A stretch of DNA of 64,000 nt from Avispirillum sp959601495 (GTDB lineage Bacteria; Bacillota; Clostridia; Oscillospirales; CAG-272), in the NCBI GenBank assembly GCA_959601495.1, contig CAUGPT010000003.1, positions 24,063 through 88,062 of the forward strand, written 5' to 3'. How positions within the stretch are numbered: position 1 is the first letter of the stretch; each line of letters starts with the position of its first letter. Below the pieces are notes generated by a model. That model searched no databases. It was not told the origin of the DNA and saw nothing but the letters and a program-made list of their open reading frames with translations. A program made the position numbers and the translations under genes. Positions 33,018-41,985 of the stretch are shown one piece after another.

Positions 33018-33270
33018 CGGAAACCTCCGGCTATGCCGGAGGAGGTATCCTCCGTAAAAAAGCTTTAGCTTCAAGCATCGAGCGAAGCGAGTTGCTAATG
33101 AAATATCAATCAAAATAGCACAGGCTTCAATTAGGTGTGGAATCACCCGTTTACGGGTAGCAGGGCAAGTGTTGCAAGCGAAAGAAATTTCAGTGCGTCT
33201 TTAGATGCTTGCCTGTAAAATGCCCTTACAGGGCTTATTCAAGCCTCCGGCTTAGCCGGAGGTCCTGACT
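33018..33270 (+). mobile_element. Non-autonomous IS200/IS605-like element (palindrome-ended remnant)
   Basis: About 250 non-coding bases are bounded by two nearly identical hairpins, CCTCCGGCTATGCCGGAGG (33024-33042) and CCTCCGGCTTAGCCGGAGG (33244-33262). Subterminal hairpins lie at GCCCTTACAGGGC (33222-33234) and ACCCGTTTACGGGT (33145-33158). No transposase frame is present. IS200/IS605 transposases recognise such terminal hairpins, and short derivatives without genes are known. An inverted copy of the right end starts at 63954. Exact ends are uncertain. Confidence 0.65.
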
Positions 33271-33300
33271 TACATACGCCGCGATTCTTTGCGGCATTCA

Positions 33301-33807
33301 TCATATGCCCTTATATACATCGCAAATTTCCGCGATATACGTTTTGTGAAAATCGTTTTTCGGATAGTTTTTCATTATATCCCCGCAAAGCATATTCTCA
33401 GGCTTTATCATGTCGGTGTATATTTTCTTTGCGCATACGGCAAGATGCGCGCCCTCAAATGTAACAAGTCCGTCGCCGAGCCTGCAAGGTGTAAGCCCCG
33501 CTTTTTCTATCTTCGGGCAGTCTCTGCCGCTGAGCGATCCGCATATCTTCAGCGCCTCGCGCTTTTCTCCGCCGAAAAACGAAAGCGTCATGACGTCCGA
33601 GCTTTCCGTAAACTCAAAAGTATAGCGCTGCGGGCGGATAAATACAAATGCCACGGGCTTGTTCCACAGAACGCCCATACCGCCCCAGCTTGCGGTCATG
33701 GTATTTACGCCCTTCTCCGTTTCGGCAGTGACGAGCATCCAGTCGTCGCCGATCATTTTGAAAACATTTCCGTCTATATCTTCCGGTCTGATCTTCTCAA
33801 AACTCAT
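33301..33807 (-). CDS. Flavin reductase-like domain protein
   Basis: This 168-residue protein matches the FMN-binding flavin-reductase-like family (PF01613), with MTASWGGMGVLWNKPVAFVF, RPQRYTFEF and LSFFGGEKREALKICG. Family members bind FMN and reduce flavin or bound substrates with NAD(P)H, or act as flavin-binding electron carriers. ATG 33805-33807 has GGAGG upstream. It lies 26 bases after the MIF-like gene in the same direction, so the two probably form an operon. Confidence 0.85.
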   Translation of the reverse strand: MSFEKIRPEDIDGNVFKMIGDDWMLVTAETEKGVNTMTASWGGMGVLWNKPVAFVFIRPQRYTFEFTESSDVMTLSFFGGEKREALKICGSLSGRDCPKIEKAGLTPCRLGDGLVTFEGAHLAVCAKKIYTDMIKPENMLCGDIMKNYPKNDFHKTYIAEICDVYKGI

Positions 33808-33833
33808 ATATTGCCTCCGCACAAATCATTTTG

Positions 33834-34178
33834 TCAGAAGTTGGAGCCGTTCCATCCCCAATCAGTATACTCGGAATATGTGATATATATTCTCTCTGCG
33901 GGAATATTCAGCTCCTCAGAGAGCGTCTTGCAGACCGCGCCGGTCATACGGTCGTATGCCTCTCTGTGCGCTTTGCCGTAAATTTTCACCTGCACGAAAG
34001 CGGCGGGCTCATCGTTTCTGCCCCCAAGCCACAGACGGCAGTTATCGTCAAATTCGCACATGAGCCAGTTCTCGGACTTGCCGGGGATAGCCTCGAGCGC
34101 GCGGGCAAGCCTCTCTTTGAGAACCGCTTCTTTTTCGGGGGTGATGGTCACTGTTGTTTTTGTACCGATATAAGGCAT
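33834..34178 (-). CDS. MIF/phenylpyruvate tautomerase-like protein
   Basis: This 114-residue protein has the size and form of the macrophage migration inhibitory factor family. Met is followed by Pro (MPYIGTKTTVTITPEKE), which would give the catalytic N-terminal proline after Met removal. The C-terminal region ENLNIPAERIYITYSEY-like and DWGWNGSNF resembles MIF (IPAERVYINYYD, GWNGSTF). MIF proteins tautomerise phenylpyruvate or dopachrome; the bacterial role is unknown. AGAGG lies upstream of the ATG. Confidence 0.85.
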   Translation of the reverse strand: MPYIGTKTTVTITPEKEAVLKERLARALEAIPGKSENWLMCEFDDNCRLWLGGRNDEPAAFVQVKIYGKAHREAYDRMTGAVCKTLSEELNIPAERIYITYSEYTDWGWNGSNF

Positions 34179-34245
34179 TGCAGAAAACCTCTTTCTATAA
34201 TATTTACGCTTATATTTTAATATATATTCTGCGAAAAAGCAACAG

Positions 34246-34274
34246 TTGATTTATACGGCGCGCGGTGCTATAAT
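34246..34274 (+). promoter_or_regulatory. Sigma-A promoter of the small Cys-rich acidic protein gene
   Basis: TTGATT (34246-34251), 17-base spacer, TATAAT (34269-34274). Confidence 0.75.
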
Positions 34275-34325
34275 AATATATGCGGCAATGCCGCACATAT
34301 TATTTTCAAGAAGGCTTTTTGACAT

Positions 34326-34523
34326 ATGGCTGACAAACAGAAAAATAAGACTACAAACTGCGAGGACTGCATGTATTTCGACTATGACGAAATGCTTGAC
34401 GAAGACATATGCACCCTTGATCTTGACGAGGACGAAATGATACGGTTCATGGAGCATCCGTATTCAAGCTGTCCGTATTACAAGTTTTACGACGAATACA
34501 AAACCGTTCAGAAGCAGAACTGA
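34326..34523 (+). CDS. Small conserved acidic protein (DUF6472-like)
   Basis: This 65-residue protein is acidic with a CEDCMYFDYDEMLDEDICTLDLDEDEM...CPYYKFYDEY pattern: two cysteine pairs that could hold a metal. This resembles a small Clostridia family I know as DUF6472; the assignment is from memory of its CxxC...C...CPYY pattern. It has its own promoter and a strong terminator. Confidence 0.65.
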   Translation: MADKQKNKTTNCEDCMYFDYDEMLDEDICTLDLDEDEMIRFMEHPYSSCPYYKFYDEYKTVQKQN

Positions 34524-34524
34524 G

Positions 34525-34567
34525 AAAAGCCGCCGCGCGTCCCTGGTCGGGACGCGCGGCGGCTTTT
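34525..34567. terminator. Bidirectional terminator
   Basis: AAAAGCCGCCGCGCGTCCC and GGGACGCGCGGCGGCTTTT form a 19-base stem with a TGGTC loop, serving the convergent small protein and HD hydrolase genes. Confidence 0.9.
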
Positions 34568-34582
34568 CCGCATTTGCGGAAT

Positions 34583-35149
34583 TTACTGCTTCGCTTTTTC
34601 TATTTTGGTGGTGGTCTCGTTTCTGAGTGCGTCGCGCAGCTTTGTAAGATACGGTGAAAACGCCGCTTTATCAGCGCCGTATGTAAGGTTCAGCTCGTAC
34701 TCGCGCGCTTCCCATGTGGAAATGTCCGACTCGTTGTGCTGAACGACCGCCTCCATATTGTCAAGCGCCTTATAGATCTTCGCTTCAACGGTCCCGAGCT
34801 CGCCCATCTCTTTATAAAGCGCCGCCATTTCCGTGCGGTACGGCTCGGGCAGGGTCTCCACCCATGAACAGAGAAGCTTTTCTTCCGTTTTTTCGTCCGA
34901 ATCGGTTTTGTTGAAGGACGGTATATCTCCCGTAAAGCACTCGCCTATGTCGTGGATAAGGCACATTTTCAAAACCTTGTCGCAGTCCGCCTCGGGAAAT
35001 TCGTCTCTCATGAAATATGCCATAAGACAAAGCCGCCACGAATGCTCAGCAACGCTTTCGTGCCGCCCGCCTGAGGTATAGCAGTGTCTTGTAGCATCCT
35101 TAAGTCTTTCAGCGGTATGCAGAACTTTTATAAGCTCTTCGGGCTTCAT
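34583..35149 (-). CDS. HD-domain hydrolase (YfbR/HD_3 type)
   Basis: This 188-residue protein has the HD metal site: His in SVAEHSWRLCLMA (about 34), HD in LIHDIGECFTGDIP (about 63-76), and a later Asp in KALDNMEAVVQ (about 131). The pattern fits HD_3 proteins such as 5'-deoxynucleotidase YfbR. Nucleotide cleanup is plausible next to uracil uptake genes but unproven. ATG 35147-35149 was chosen for its GGAGGTG; a longer frame lacks a site. Confidence 0.83.
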   Translation of the reverse strand: MKPEELIKVLHTAERLKDATRHCYTSGGRHESVAEHSWRLCLMAYFMRDEFPEADCDKVLKMCLIHDIGECFTGDIPSFNKTDSDEKTEEKLLCSWVETLPEPYRTEMAALYKEMGELGTVEAKIYKALDNMEAVVQHNESDISTWEAREYELNLTYGADKAAFSPYLTKLRDALRNETTTKIEKAKQ

Positions 35150-35187
35150 ATATGCACCTCCTGCATTTTTCGGGATCAAATGCCAAA

Positions 35188-35222
35188 GCCGCAGGCCGCC
35201 GGTATGACCGGCTGCCTGCGGC
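35188..35222 (-). terminator. Terminator of pyrR-uraA
   Basis: On the minus strand GCCGCAGGCAGCCGG pairs with CCGGCGGCCTGCGGC and is followed by a short T-rich tail (TTTGGCATTT). It lies 24 bases after the uraA stop. Confidence 0.65.
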
Positions 35223-35245
35223 AATATTTATTTTTTCGGGTATTC

Positions 35246-36616
35246 TTATTTTGTTTCACTCGCGTCCTTATCCGCCTTTTTCTTTTCGGGGAGGATAAGG
35301 TTTGTAAGGATACCGAGGATAAGTGCGCACGCAACCTCGGTGATGGTTACGGAACCGAACTTGAGCACAAGTCCGCCGACACCTGCAATGAGGATGACTG
35401 ATACGATAAAGAGGTTTCTGTTCTCGCCGAGGTCAACATCCTGTATCATCTTGAGACCGGATACTGCGATAAATCCGTACAGGGAAATGCATACGCCGCC
35501 CATTACGCAAGAGGGGATAGATGCAAGGAATGCAACGAAGGGAGCGAAGAAGGATGCGATTATTGCAAGAATCGCAGTCGCAAGGATAGTCACAACGGAA
35601 GCGTTGCCGCTGATAGCAACACAGCCGATGGACTCGCCGTAGGTGGTGTTGGGGCAGCCGCCGAAGAACGCGCCTACCATTGAGCCGACGCCGTCACCCA
35701 GAAGAGTTCTGTGCAGGCCGGGATCCTCAAGAAGGTCATGCTCGATTATGGTGGAGATGTTCTTGTGGTCTGCAATGTGCTCTGCAAATACGACAAACGC
35801 AACGGGGACGTATGCTGCCGCGATAGTGCCTATGTAGGAGGCGATGCTGCCTGCGTCACCGAAGTCATATCCGCCGCTGAACGCAGTCTCAAAGGTGAAG
35901 CTGGGCACCCACCGGAGATTTGAGAATGCGCTGTAGTCGATTATTTTCAGCGCGTCGATGCCGGTATTGTTGCCGATTATTGTGAATATTGAAGCTACGA
36001 TATATCCGGAGACGATACCGATTATAAAGGGGATCATCTTCATCATCTTTTTACCGAACACGGAACACAGCATCGTAACCGCAAGGGTAACCAGTGCGCA
36101 GATAAGGCAAACGCCTGCGTGTGCGTTCATTACAAACGCGCTGCCGTCCTTCGCGACGCCGACCGCGTCGCCGATAGCGTTGCCGGAGAGAGAAAGTCCG
36201 ATGATTGCGACCGTAGGTCCGATAACGACTGCGGGCATAAGCTTTGAAATCCACTTAACGCCTGCGAACTTTACGATAAGCGCGATGACGACGTAAACGA
36301 GGCCTGCCATTACCGCACCGATTATCATACCGAGGTATCCTGCAGAAGCGGAAACGCCGCCTGCGAACGCTGCAGCCATGGAGCCGAGGAACGCAAAGGA
36401 GGAGCCGAGGAACACGGGGCTTCTGAACTTTGTGAAGATAAGATAAACGATAGTGCCGACACCCGCGCCGAACAGAGCGGCGGACTGTGACATACCGTTG
36501 CCGATTATCGCGGGTACCGCGATCGTTGCCGCAAGAATTGCGAGCAGCTGCTGAAGTGCGAATACAAGGGTTTTGCCAAACGAGGGCTTGTCCTTGACGC
36601 CGTAGACGAGTTTCAT
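35246..36616 (-). CDS. uraA: Uracil permease (NCS2 family)
   Basis: This 456-residue protein with about 14 hydrophobic segments is a nucleobase:cation symporter-2 transporter. It has FLGSSFAFLGSMAAAF, the conserved VVFAEHIADHKN (glutamate of the substrate site), and GDGVGSMVGAFFGGCPNTTYGESIG. It imports uracil using the proton or sodium gradient. GGAGG precedes the ATG. It follows pyrR by 53 bases and is thus under PyrR attenuation, so uptake would fall when UMP/UTP is plentiful. Confidence 0.95.
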   Translation of the reverse strand: MKLVYGVKDKPSFGKTLVFALQQLLAILAATIAVPAIIGNGMSQSAALFGAGVGTIVYLIFTKFRSPVFLGSSFAFLGSMAAAFAGGVSASAGYLGMIIGAVMAGLVYVVIALIVKFAGVKWISKLMPAVVIGPTVAIIGLSLSGNAIGDAVGVAKDGSAFVMNAHAGVCLICALVTLAVTMLCSVFGKKMMKMIPFIIGIVSGYIVASIFTIIGNNTGIDALKIIDYSAFSNLRWVPSFTFETAFSGGYDFGDAGSIASYIGTIAAAYVPVAFVVFAEHIADHKNISTIIEHDLLEDPGLHRTLLGDGVGSMVGAFFGGCPNTTYGESIGCVAISGNASVVTILATAILAIIASFFAPFVAFLASIPSCVMGGVCISLYGFIAVSGLKMIQDVDLGENRNLFIVSVILIAGVGGLVLKFGSVTITEVACALILGILTNLILPEKKKADKDASETK

Positions 36617-36669
36617 AAGAATACCTCCGAAATATTATTAGAAGCGGCACTGCCGCAGGTTAACTTTGT

Positions 36670-37206
36670 TTATCTGTCGCCGAGAAGCACGCGGTTTTCT
36701 CCGTCGTACTCGGAGACCTCAACGCAAACTATCTCATCATGAGAGGTAGGCACGTTTTTGCCCACATAATCGGGCTTTACGGGCAGTTCTCTGTGACCGC
36801 GGTCAATAAGCACCGCAAGCTGTATTGCCCTCGGTCTGCCGTGGGCGAATACCGCCTCAATAGCGGCGCGCACCGTTCTGCCCGTATAGATAACGTCGTC
36901 CACAAGCACGACCGTTCTGTTCTCCACGCCGCCGGGCAGCCGCGTATCCGAGGATTCGGGCAGCGGAGAAATCTCGGAAAGGTCGTCGCGGTACAGGGAT
37001 ATATCAACGTATCCGACAGGGACCGACACGCCCTCGAACTTTTCGATATTTTTCGCAAGTATATCCGCAAGCGGTACACCGCGGCGTCGGATACCCACAA
37101 GCATTACGTTGTCGCAGCCGTGGTTTTTTTCTATTATCTCGTGGGTGATCCTCGCGAGAGAGCGCATCATCGCGGATTCATCCATAAGCTGAGCTTTGAT
37201 ATTCAT
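36670..37206 (-). CDS. pyrR: PyrR, pyrimidine attenuation regulator/uracil phosphoribosyltransferase
   Basis: The 178-residue protein has the PRPP-binding motif VVLVDDVIYTGRTVRAAIEA (about 93-112), GIRRRGVPLA and VLIDRGHRELPVKPDYVGKN, diagnostic of PyrR. It binds UMP and the pyr mRNA leader to favour termination, and has weak UPRTase activity. ATG 37204-37206 has GGAGG. A PyrR-binding site and terminator lie directly upstream, so it is autoregulated with uraA. Confidence 0.96.
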   Translation of the reverse strand: MNIKAQLMDESAMMRSLARITHEIIEKNHGCDNVMLVGIRRRGVPLADILAKNIEKFEGVSVPVGYVDISLYRDDLSEISPLPESSDTRLPGGVENRTVVLVDDVIYTGRTVRAAIEAVFAHGRPRAIQLAVLIDRGHRELPVKPDYVGKNVPTSHDEIVCVEVSEYDGENRVLLGDR

Positions 37207-37221
37207 AAAGCGACCTCCGAC

Positions 37222-37330
37222 AAAAAAAAGCCTTGCCATCGGCAAGACTCCACACACAAAAATATAACGCTGCCTCGGCAGCACTGTGTCGATCTTACCG
37301 GCTTCTCTGAACCGCTTAAAAATTCAACTG
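37222..37330 (-). promoter_or_regulatory. PyrR-binding attenuator leader
   Basis: On the minus strand the leader has a PyrR-loop-like GGTTCAGAGAAGCC (about 37300-37313; consensus roughly AGUCCAGAGAGGCU). It ends with the terminator AGTCTTGCC/GGCAAGGCT (37229-37249) followed by eight T. UMP-bound PyrR would stabilise the anti-antiterminator. Confidence 0.8.
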
Positions 37331-37334
37331 TTTA

Positions 37335-37363
37335 AGTATAGCATACAAAAAATGAATTGTAAA
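37335..37363 (-). promoter_or_regulatory. Sigma-A promoter of pyrR-uraA
   Basis: TTTACA (37358-37363), 17-base spacer, TATACT (37335-37340) on the minus strand. Confidence 0.8.
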
Positions 37364-37463
37364 TAGTTTTTATCAAATTCTTCATTTTTCGGCAAAATGT
37401 CAGTAATGCCGCGCCGGATCGTTATAAAATCCTCATTTTGCACATTCGGAGCAGAATGATACG

Positions 37464-37492
37464 CAAAAAGGCTGCCGAATGCAGCCTTTTTG
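37464..37492. terminator. Bidirectional terminator after the YaaH-like gene
   Basis: AAAAAGGCTGC and GCAGCCTTTTT form an 11-base stem with a short CGAAT loop. On the minus strand it ends the LysM/GH18 gene. Confidence 0.8.
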
Positions 37493-37524
37493 TCTCATTA
37501 TGCGGCACCGCGCAAAACCTTATA

Positions 37525-38811
37525 CTAAAGCTTCACGATAGAATAAAGCCCCGACAGCACCGTCCACAAAGCGGGAAACGGGCGCATTATGTTCCAGACG
37601 CCGATGCCCGCAAGGGAGAATTCCGCCGCGAGAGACGCAAGCGCCTCAACGCTGCGCGCATCCTGGAACCAGACCACGTGGCTGACCCCGTCCGCGTCGG
37701 TATAGTAGAAATACGGCGCCATGGCGTCAGTATCAAACTGTATGGCGACGCCGAGGCGTGCGGCAAGCTCCGTCGCCTCTCTCGCGGACAGCGACTCGGC
37801 GACGGTGACTCCGCGCTCGTACGGCAGCCGCCAGTCGTAGCCGTAGGACGGCAGCCCCATAAAAATTTTCGCGGGCGGTATCGCGCCGACGGCATATTCC
37901 AAAACGCGCCGCACATTGCCCACGGGAGAGACCGCCATGGGCGGACCGTAGCTGTATCCCCACTCGTATGTCATGAGAAAGGCAAAATCCGCGGCGTTCC
38001 CCAAAGCGTCGTAGTTATGCGCCTCGTACAGAAGCCCGGGCATTGCGGCATATGTTTTGGGGGCAAGGTCGCAGAACACTGTATATCCTTCGCCGAGAGC
38101 CGCTTTCAGCCCCGCCACGAACGACGTATACGCGTCGGCGTTTTCTCCCGATATATATTCAAAATCGCATTCTATACCGCCGTATCCCTTTTCTCTGACG
38201 ACCGAGACTGCGGCGTCCGTCACCGCCGCCGCAAGTGACGGATTTTCAAGTATCGTGTTTATAAGCTCGTTTGAAAACGTCCCCTGCGCCGTTATGGACG
38301 TAAGCATCATTACGGGTGTCGCCCCGTACTCCCGCGCAAGATCTATAAGCCGCGTATCGTCCTGACGCGGAGGGACAAGCGTGCCGTCAGGGTTCAGCCC
38401 GTATGAAAAAATCGAAAGATATGTAAGGTACGGCAGCGTCCGTCTCAGTGTTTCGTCGCTTATATACGTATACGCATAGCCGTTGGTCCTTTTTTCAAGC
38501 CCCAGCCGCGGCGCACCGTAGGATATGACTATGGTCTGCCCGGGGTATATCGCCTCCCTGCCGCCGAGAAGCGGATTGTTCTGCCACAGAACATTTTCGC
38601 TAACGCCGAAACGACGGGCAACGGACGAAAGCGTGTCGCCCGCCTCTACCGTGTATGTCAGCTCGGGTGTGCGCAGCACCAGCGCCTGACCCTCTGCAAG
38701 AGGGGTGCCCGGTGTGATTCCGTTATCCGCCGCTGCAAGCGCCGGAGAGAGCGAAAACTGCTCGGCTACGGACAAAAGCGTGTCGCCCGGGCGGACCGTA
38801 TATATTATCAT
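37525..38811 (-). CDS. LysM-GH18 glycosidase, YaaH/SleL-type spore-cortex-lytic or coat protein
   Basis: The 428-residue protein has two N-terminal LysM modules (IYTVRPGDTLLSVAEQFSLS and TYTVEAGDTLSSVARRFGVS), which bind peptidoglycan. A GH18 barrel (about 105-425) has GGIECDFEYISGENADAY at the catalytic strand and LMTYEWGYSYG. Length and order match Bacillus YaaH/SleL N-acetylglucosaminidases of the spore. No signal peptide is seen, as in YaaH. ATG 38809-38811 was chosen just before the first LysM; an upstream in-frame ATG has no ribosome-binding site. Confidence 0.9.
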   Translation of the reverse strand: MIIYTVRPGDTLLSVAEQFSLSPALAAADNGITPGTPLAEGQALVLRTPELTYTVEAGDTLSSVARRFGVSENVLWQNNPLLGGREAIYPGQTIVISYGAPRLGLEKRTNGYAYTYISDETLRRTLPYLTYLSIFSYGLNPDGTLVPPRQDDTRLIDLAREYGATPVMMLTSITAQGTFSNELINTILENPSLAAAVTDAAVSVVREKGYGGIECDFEYISGENADAYTSFVAGLKAALGEGYTVFCDLAPKTYAAMPGLLYEAHNYDALGNAADFAFLMTYEWGYSYGPPMAVSPVGNVRRVLEYAVGAIPPAKIFMGLPSYGYDWRLPYERGVTVAESLSAREATELAARLGVAIQFDTDAMAPYFYYTDADGVSHVVWFQDARSVEALASLAAEFSLAGIGVWNIMRPFPALWTVLSGLYSIVKL

Positions 38812-38959
38812 AATACAAAGCTGCCTTTCTTTTTTCTTATGCTTCATTATATGAATATAAAATATTTGCGACACATTTTGAAAGTGCTGTTGCGGTTTCG
38901 CGGCAAAAGTAGTATAATATTTCAGAAAGCAATGCAAAAAAGCCGGAGGAGGAAGAATA

Positions 38960-40717
38960 ATGAAGAAAAACAAAAGCCTGCTCGGGCGATTTATGAAATA
39001 TTACAGACCGCACAAGGTACTGTTCACCTTTGATATGCTGGCATCCTTTGCGGTTTCGGCAATAGGCATTTTCTATCCCATGGTCACCCGCACGATGATA
39101 GGCGAGTTCACCTCCGGCAGCAGAAATATGCGCTACATAGTTACGGCAGGAACTGCGCTTTTGCTGCTTTACGTCATACGCATGCTGCTGAACTACTTCA
39201 TCCAGTACCAGGGGCACATGATGGGCGTTAAAATGCAGGCGCAGATGCGCCGCGATATGTTTGAGCATCTGCAGCGCCTGCCGTACAGCTTTTTCGACAG
39301 TCACGAAACGGGCAAGATCATGTCCCGCATGACAAACGACCTTATGGATATAAGCGAGCTTGCACATCACGGACCGGAGAATATAATCATATCCACCATA
39401 TCCGTGGCGGTATCGTTCGTATATCTCGCGACCATCGACTGGCGCCTGACGCTTATAATTTTCGCCTGCGTGCCCGTTTTGTTTGCCATCTCCCTTATGC
39501 TGCGCACGAAAATGCGCAACGCTTTCAGAAAAAGCCGCGAAGCAACGGCGGTCATAAACGCCTCTCTTGAGAGCAGCATATCGGGTATACGCGTTACAAA
39601 GGCTTTTACAAACGACAAAACGGAAAAAGAAAAATTCGAGGTGGGCAACCTTGAGTTTGTGGAGGCGCGGCGCGAAGCGTACGACTCCATGGGCAAATTC
39701 CATTCGTCAACATCCTTTGTCACAAACGTTTTCAACGTTGTGGTGCTTATAGCGGGCGGTCTGTTTCTCTACGCGGGGCAGATAACCGTTGCTGACTATT
39801 CGGCGTTTATCGTGTCCGTCAGCCTGTTCCTTACTCCCATAACGACGCTTATCGGCTTTATGGAGCAGTACCAGAACGGCGTTACCGGCTTTCAGCGCTT
39901 TACCGAGATCATGGATACCGAGCCCGAAAAGGACACGGATGGTGCCGTCGACATCGGCCGCCCCGAGGGGCATATAGAATTTCGCGGCGTTTCCTACGGC
40001 TACGGTGACTCTCACGACGTTCTGCATAATGTTGATCTTGACATCCCGGTCGGCAAAACATTCGCACTTGTCGGTCCGAGCGGCGGCGGCAAAACCACCA
40101 TATGCCATCTCATTCCGCGGTTCTACGATGTTGCCGACGGAGAGATACTTCTTGACGGAATGAATATCAAAAACATAACGCTTTCGTCGCTCAGGCGCAG
40201 CATAGGAATAGTGCAGCAGGACATCTATCTGTTCAACGCCTCGGTGCGCGACAACATACTGTACGGCAGACCGGACGCGACCGACAAGGAAGTCGTTGAG
40301 GCAGCAAAACGCGCAAACATCCATGACTATATAACCGAGCTTGACGAGGGCTACGATACCGTTATCGGCGAGCGCGGAGTAAAGCTCTCCGGCGGGCAGA
40401 AGCAGCGTCTTTCCATCGCGAGGGTATTTCTTAAAAATCCGCCCGTGCTCATACTGGACGAAGCCACAAGCGCCCTTGACAACGCGACCGAGATCCTCAT
40501 ACAGTCGGCACTGGACGAGCTCTGCCGCGGCAGGACCACAATAGTCGTGGCTCACCGTCTGTCTACAATTAAAAACGCGGATGAGATCGCAGTTGTGGAG
40601 GACGGACGCATTACGGAGCGCGGCACGCACAAAGAGCTTCTGGCGCTCGGCGGAATGTACGCAATGCTGTACAACCAGCAGTTCCGCGCCGAAGATACGG
40701 AAGCCGCGGCGCAGTAA
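38960..40717 (+). CDS. ABC exporter, fused permease-ATPase half-transporter
   Basis: This 585-residue protein has six TM helices in residues about 20-310 and an ATPase domain with Walker A GPSGGGKTT (about 372), the signature LSGGQKQRL (about 479), Walker B VLILDEATSALD and the H-loop VAHRLSTI. It is a type IV (MsbA/MdlB-like) exporter that would act as a homodimer; the substrate is unknown. GGAGGAGG precedes the ATG, and the gene is divergent from the YaaH-like gene. A dehydrogenase gene follows by 44 bases. Confidence 0.93.
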   Translation: MKKNKSLLGRFMKYYRPHKVLFTFDMLASFAVSAIGIFYPMVTRTMIGEFTSGSRNMRYIVTAGTALLLLYVIRMLLNYFIQYQGHMMGVKMQAQMRRDMFEHLQRLPYSFFDSHETGKIMSRMTNDLMDISELAHHGPENIIISTISVAVSFVYLATIDWRLTLIIFACVPVLFAISLMLRTKMRNAFRKSREATAVINASLESSISGIRVTKAFTNDKTEKEKFEVGNLEFVEARREAYDSMGKFHSSTSFVTNVFNVVVLIAGGLFLYAGQITVADYSAFIVSVSLFLTPITTLIGFMEQYQNGVTGFQRFTEIMDTEPEKDTDGAVDIGRPEGHIEFRGVSYGYGDSHDVLHNVDLDIPVGKTFALVGPSGGGKTTICHLIPRFYDVADGEILLDGMNIKNITLSSLRRSIGIVQQDIYLFNASVRDNILYGRPDATDKEVVEAAKRANIHDYITELDEGYDTVIGERGVKLSGGQKQRLSIARVFLKNPPVLILDEATSALDNATEILIQSALDELCRGRTTIVVAHRLSTIKNADEIAVVEDGRITERGTHKELLALGGMYAMLYNQQFRAEDTEAAAQ

Positions 40718-40761
40718 TATAAAAAACAATAAAAAATCAATACAGAAACGGGGAAAAACAC

Positions 40762-41958
40762 ATGAATGCAGTAATTTTCGGCGCCGGCAATATCGGCAGA
40801 GGCTTTATAGGAGCGCTGTTTTCGCAGGCAGGATACAACGTTACGTTTATTGACGTTTCGGCGCCTGTGGTCGAACGGCTGAACCGCGACCGCTGCTATC
40901 CTCTCCACATTGTGGGCGGCAAAGAAGAAAAGATCATTACCATAGACAAGGTCTGCGCCGTTGACGGCAACGACCGTGACGCCGCAGTCGAAGCGCTGAA
41001 AGCTGCCGACATAGCCGCGACCTGCGTGGGCGCAAAGGCTATAAAGTACATAATTCCCAATCTCAGCGCGGGCATCAAGGCAAGGTACGCCGCAGGCATA
41101 AAGCCGCTGAACCTGCTTATCTGCGAAAATCTTATGGACGCGGATAAATACATACACGACGAGCTGCTCGCCCCCGTGCTCAGTGCCGAGGAGCTTGAGC
41201 AGATAGGTCTCGTTGAGACCTCCGTGGGCAGAATGGTGCCCGTACCGAAGCCGCCTAAGGAAGGCGAAAATCCGCTGAAGATCGCCGTCGAGGAATACGG
41301 CGTTCTGCCCATGGACAAGGCGGCGTTCAAGGGAGAAGTTCCCGAGATCAAAAACGTTGTTCCCTTTGCTCCGTTCCACTACTATATAGAGCGCAAGCTG
41401 TTCATACACAACATGGGTCACGCCATATGCGCCTATCTCGGCGACATACTGGGTCATGAATACATATGCGACAGCATAGCGGAGCCCACCGTCAGACTTT
41501 TCGTGCACAACGCGATGCTCGAAAGCTGCGCAGCGCTTTCCGCAAAGTACTCAACACCCATAAAGCCCCTGCTCGACCACGCCTGCGACCTTATCCGCCG
41601 CTTCGGTAACAGAGCGCTGGGCGATACCTGCGCCCGCGTGGGCGGCGACATTCCCCGCAAGCTTTCCGCAAGCGACAGACTCACGGGAGCTTGCAAAAAC
41701 GTTATTGAGACCGGCAGTTTTCCCGTATACATCTGCACGGGCAGCGCGGCGGCTCTCCACTGCTATATAACCGAAAATTCCCTTGACGCGGAAAATGCCT
41801 GCGAGATACTCACAGGTCTCACGGGACTTGCGAATGACGATCCCGTAACCGTATGCACTCTTGAGATGTACGCTCATTTTGCCCGCGGCGAGGCGCTTTC
41901 AGATATACTTACCGCAGCGGACGAAAAGCTGCACGAAAAGCTCGGCATGATAGTCTGA
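40762..41958 (+). CDS. mtlD: Mannitol-1-phosphate 5-dehydrogenase family protein
   Basis: This 398-residue protein has an N-terminal NAD motif (FGAGNIGRGFIGALFSQAG) and MtlD-like features: LICENLMDADKYIHDELL, VETSVGRMVP and, in the catalytic region, ERKLFIHNMGHAICAYLG with the Lys-x4-Asn-x2-His pattern. Members oxidise mannitol-1-phosphate to fructose-6-phosphate. No mannitol PTS genes are adjacent, so the true substrate may be a related polyol phosphate. It ends with a strong terminator. Confidence 0.85.
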   Translation: MNAVIFGAGNIGRGFIGALFSQAGYNVTFIDVSAPVVERLNRDRCYPLHIVGGKEEKIITIDKVCAVDGNDRDAAVEALKAADIAATCVGAKAIKYIIPNLSAGIKARYAAGIKPLNLLICENLMDADKYIHDELLAPVLSAEELEQIGLVETSVGRMVPVPKPPKEGENPLKIAVEEYGVLPMDKAAFKGEVPEIKNVVPFAPFHYYIERKLFIHNMGHAICAYLGDILGHEYICDSIAEPTVRLFVHNAMLESCAALSAKYSTPIKPLLDHACDLIRRFGNRALGDTCARVGGDIPRKLSASDRLTGACKNVIETGSFPVYICTGSAAALHCYITENSLDAENACEILTGLTGLANDDPVTVCTLEMYAHFARGEALSDILTAADEKLHEKLGMIV

Positions 41959-41985
41959 CAAATATCGGAACCTTTTTCAAAACCT

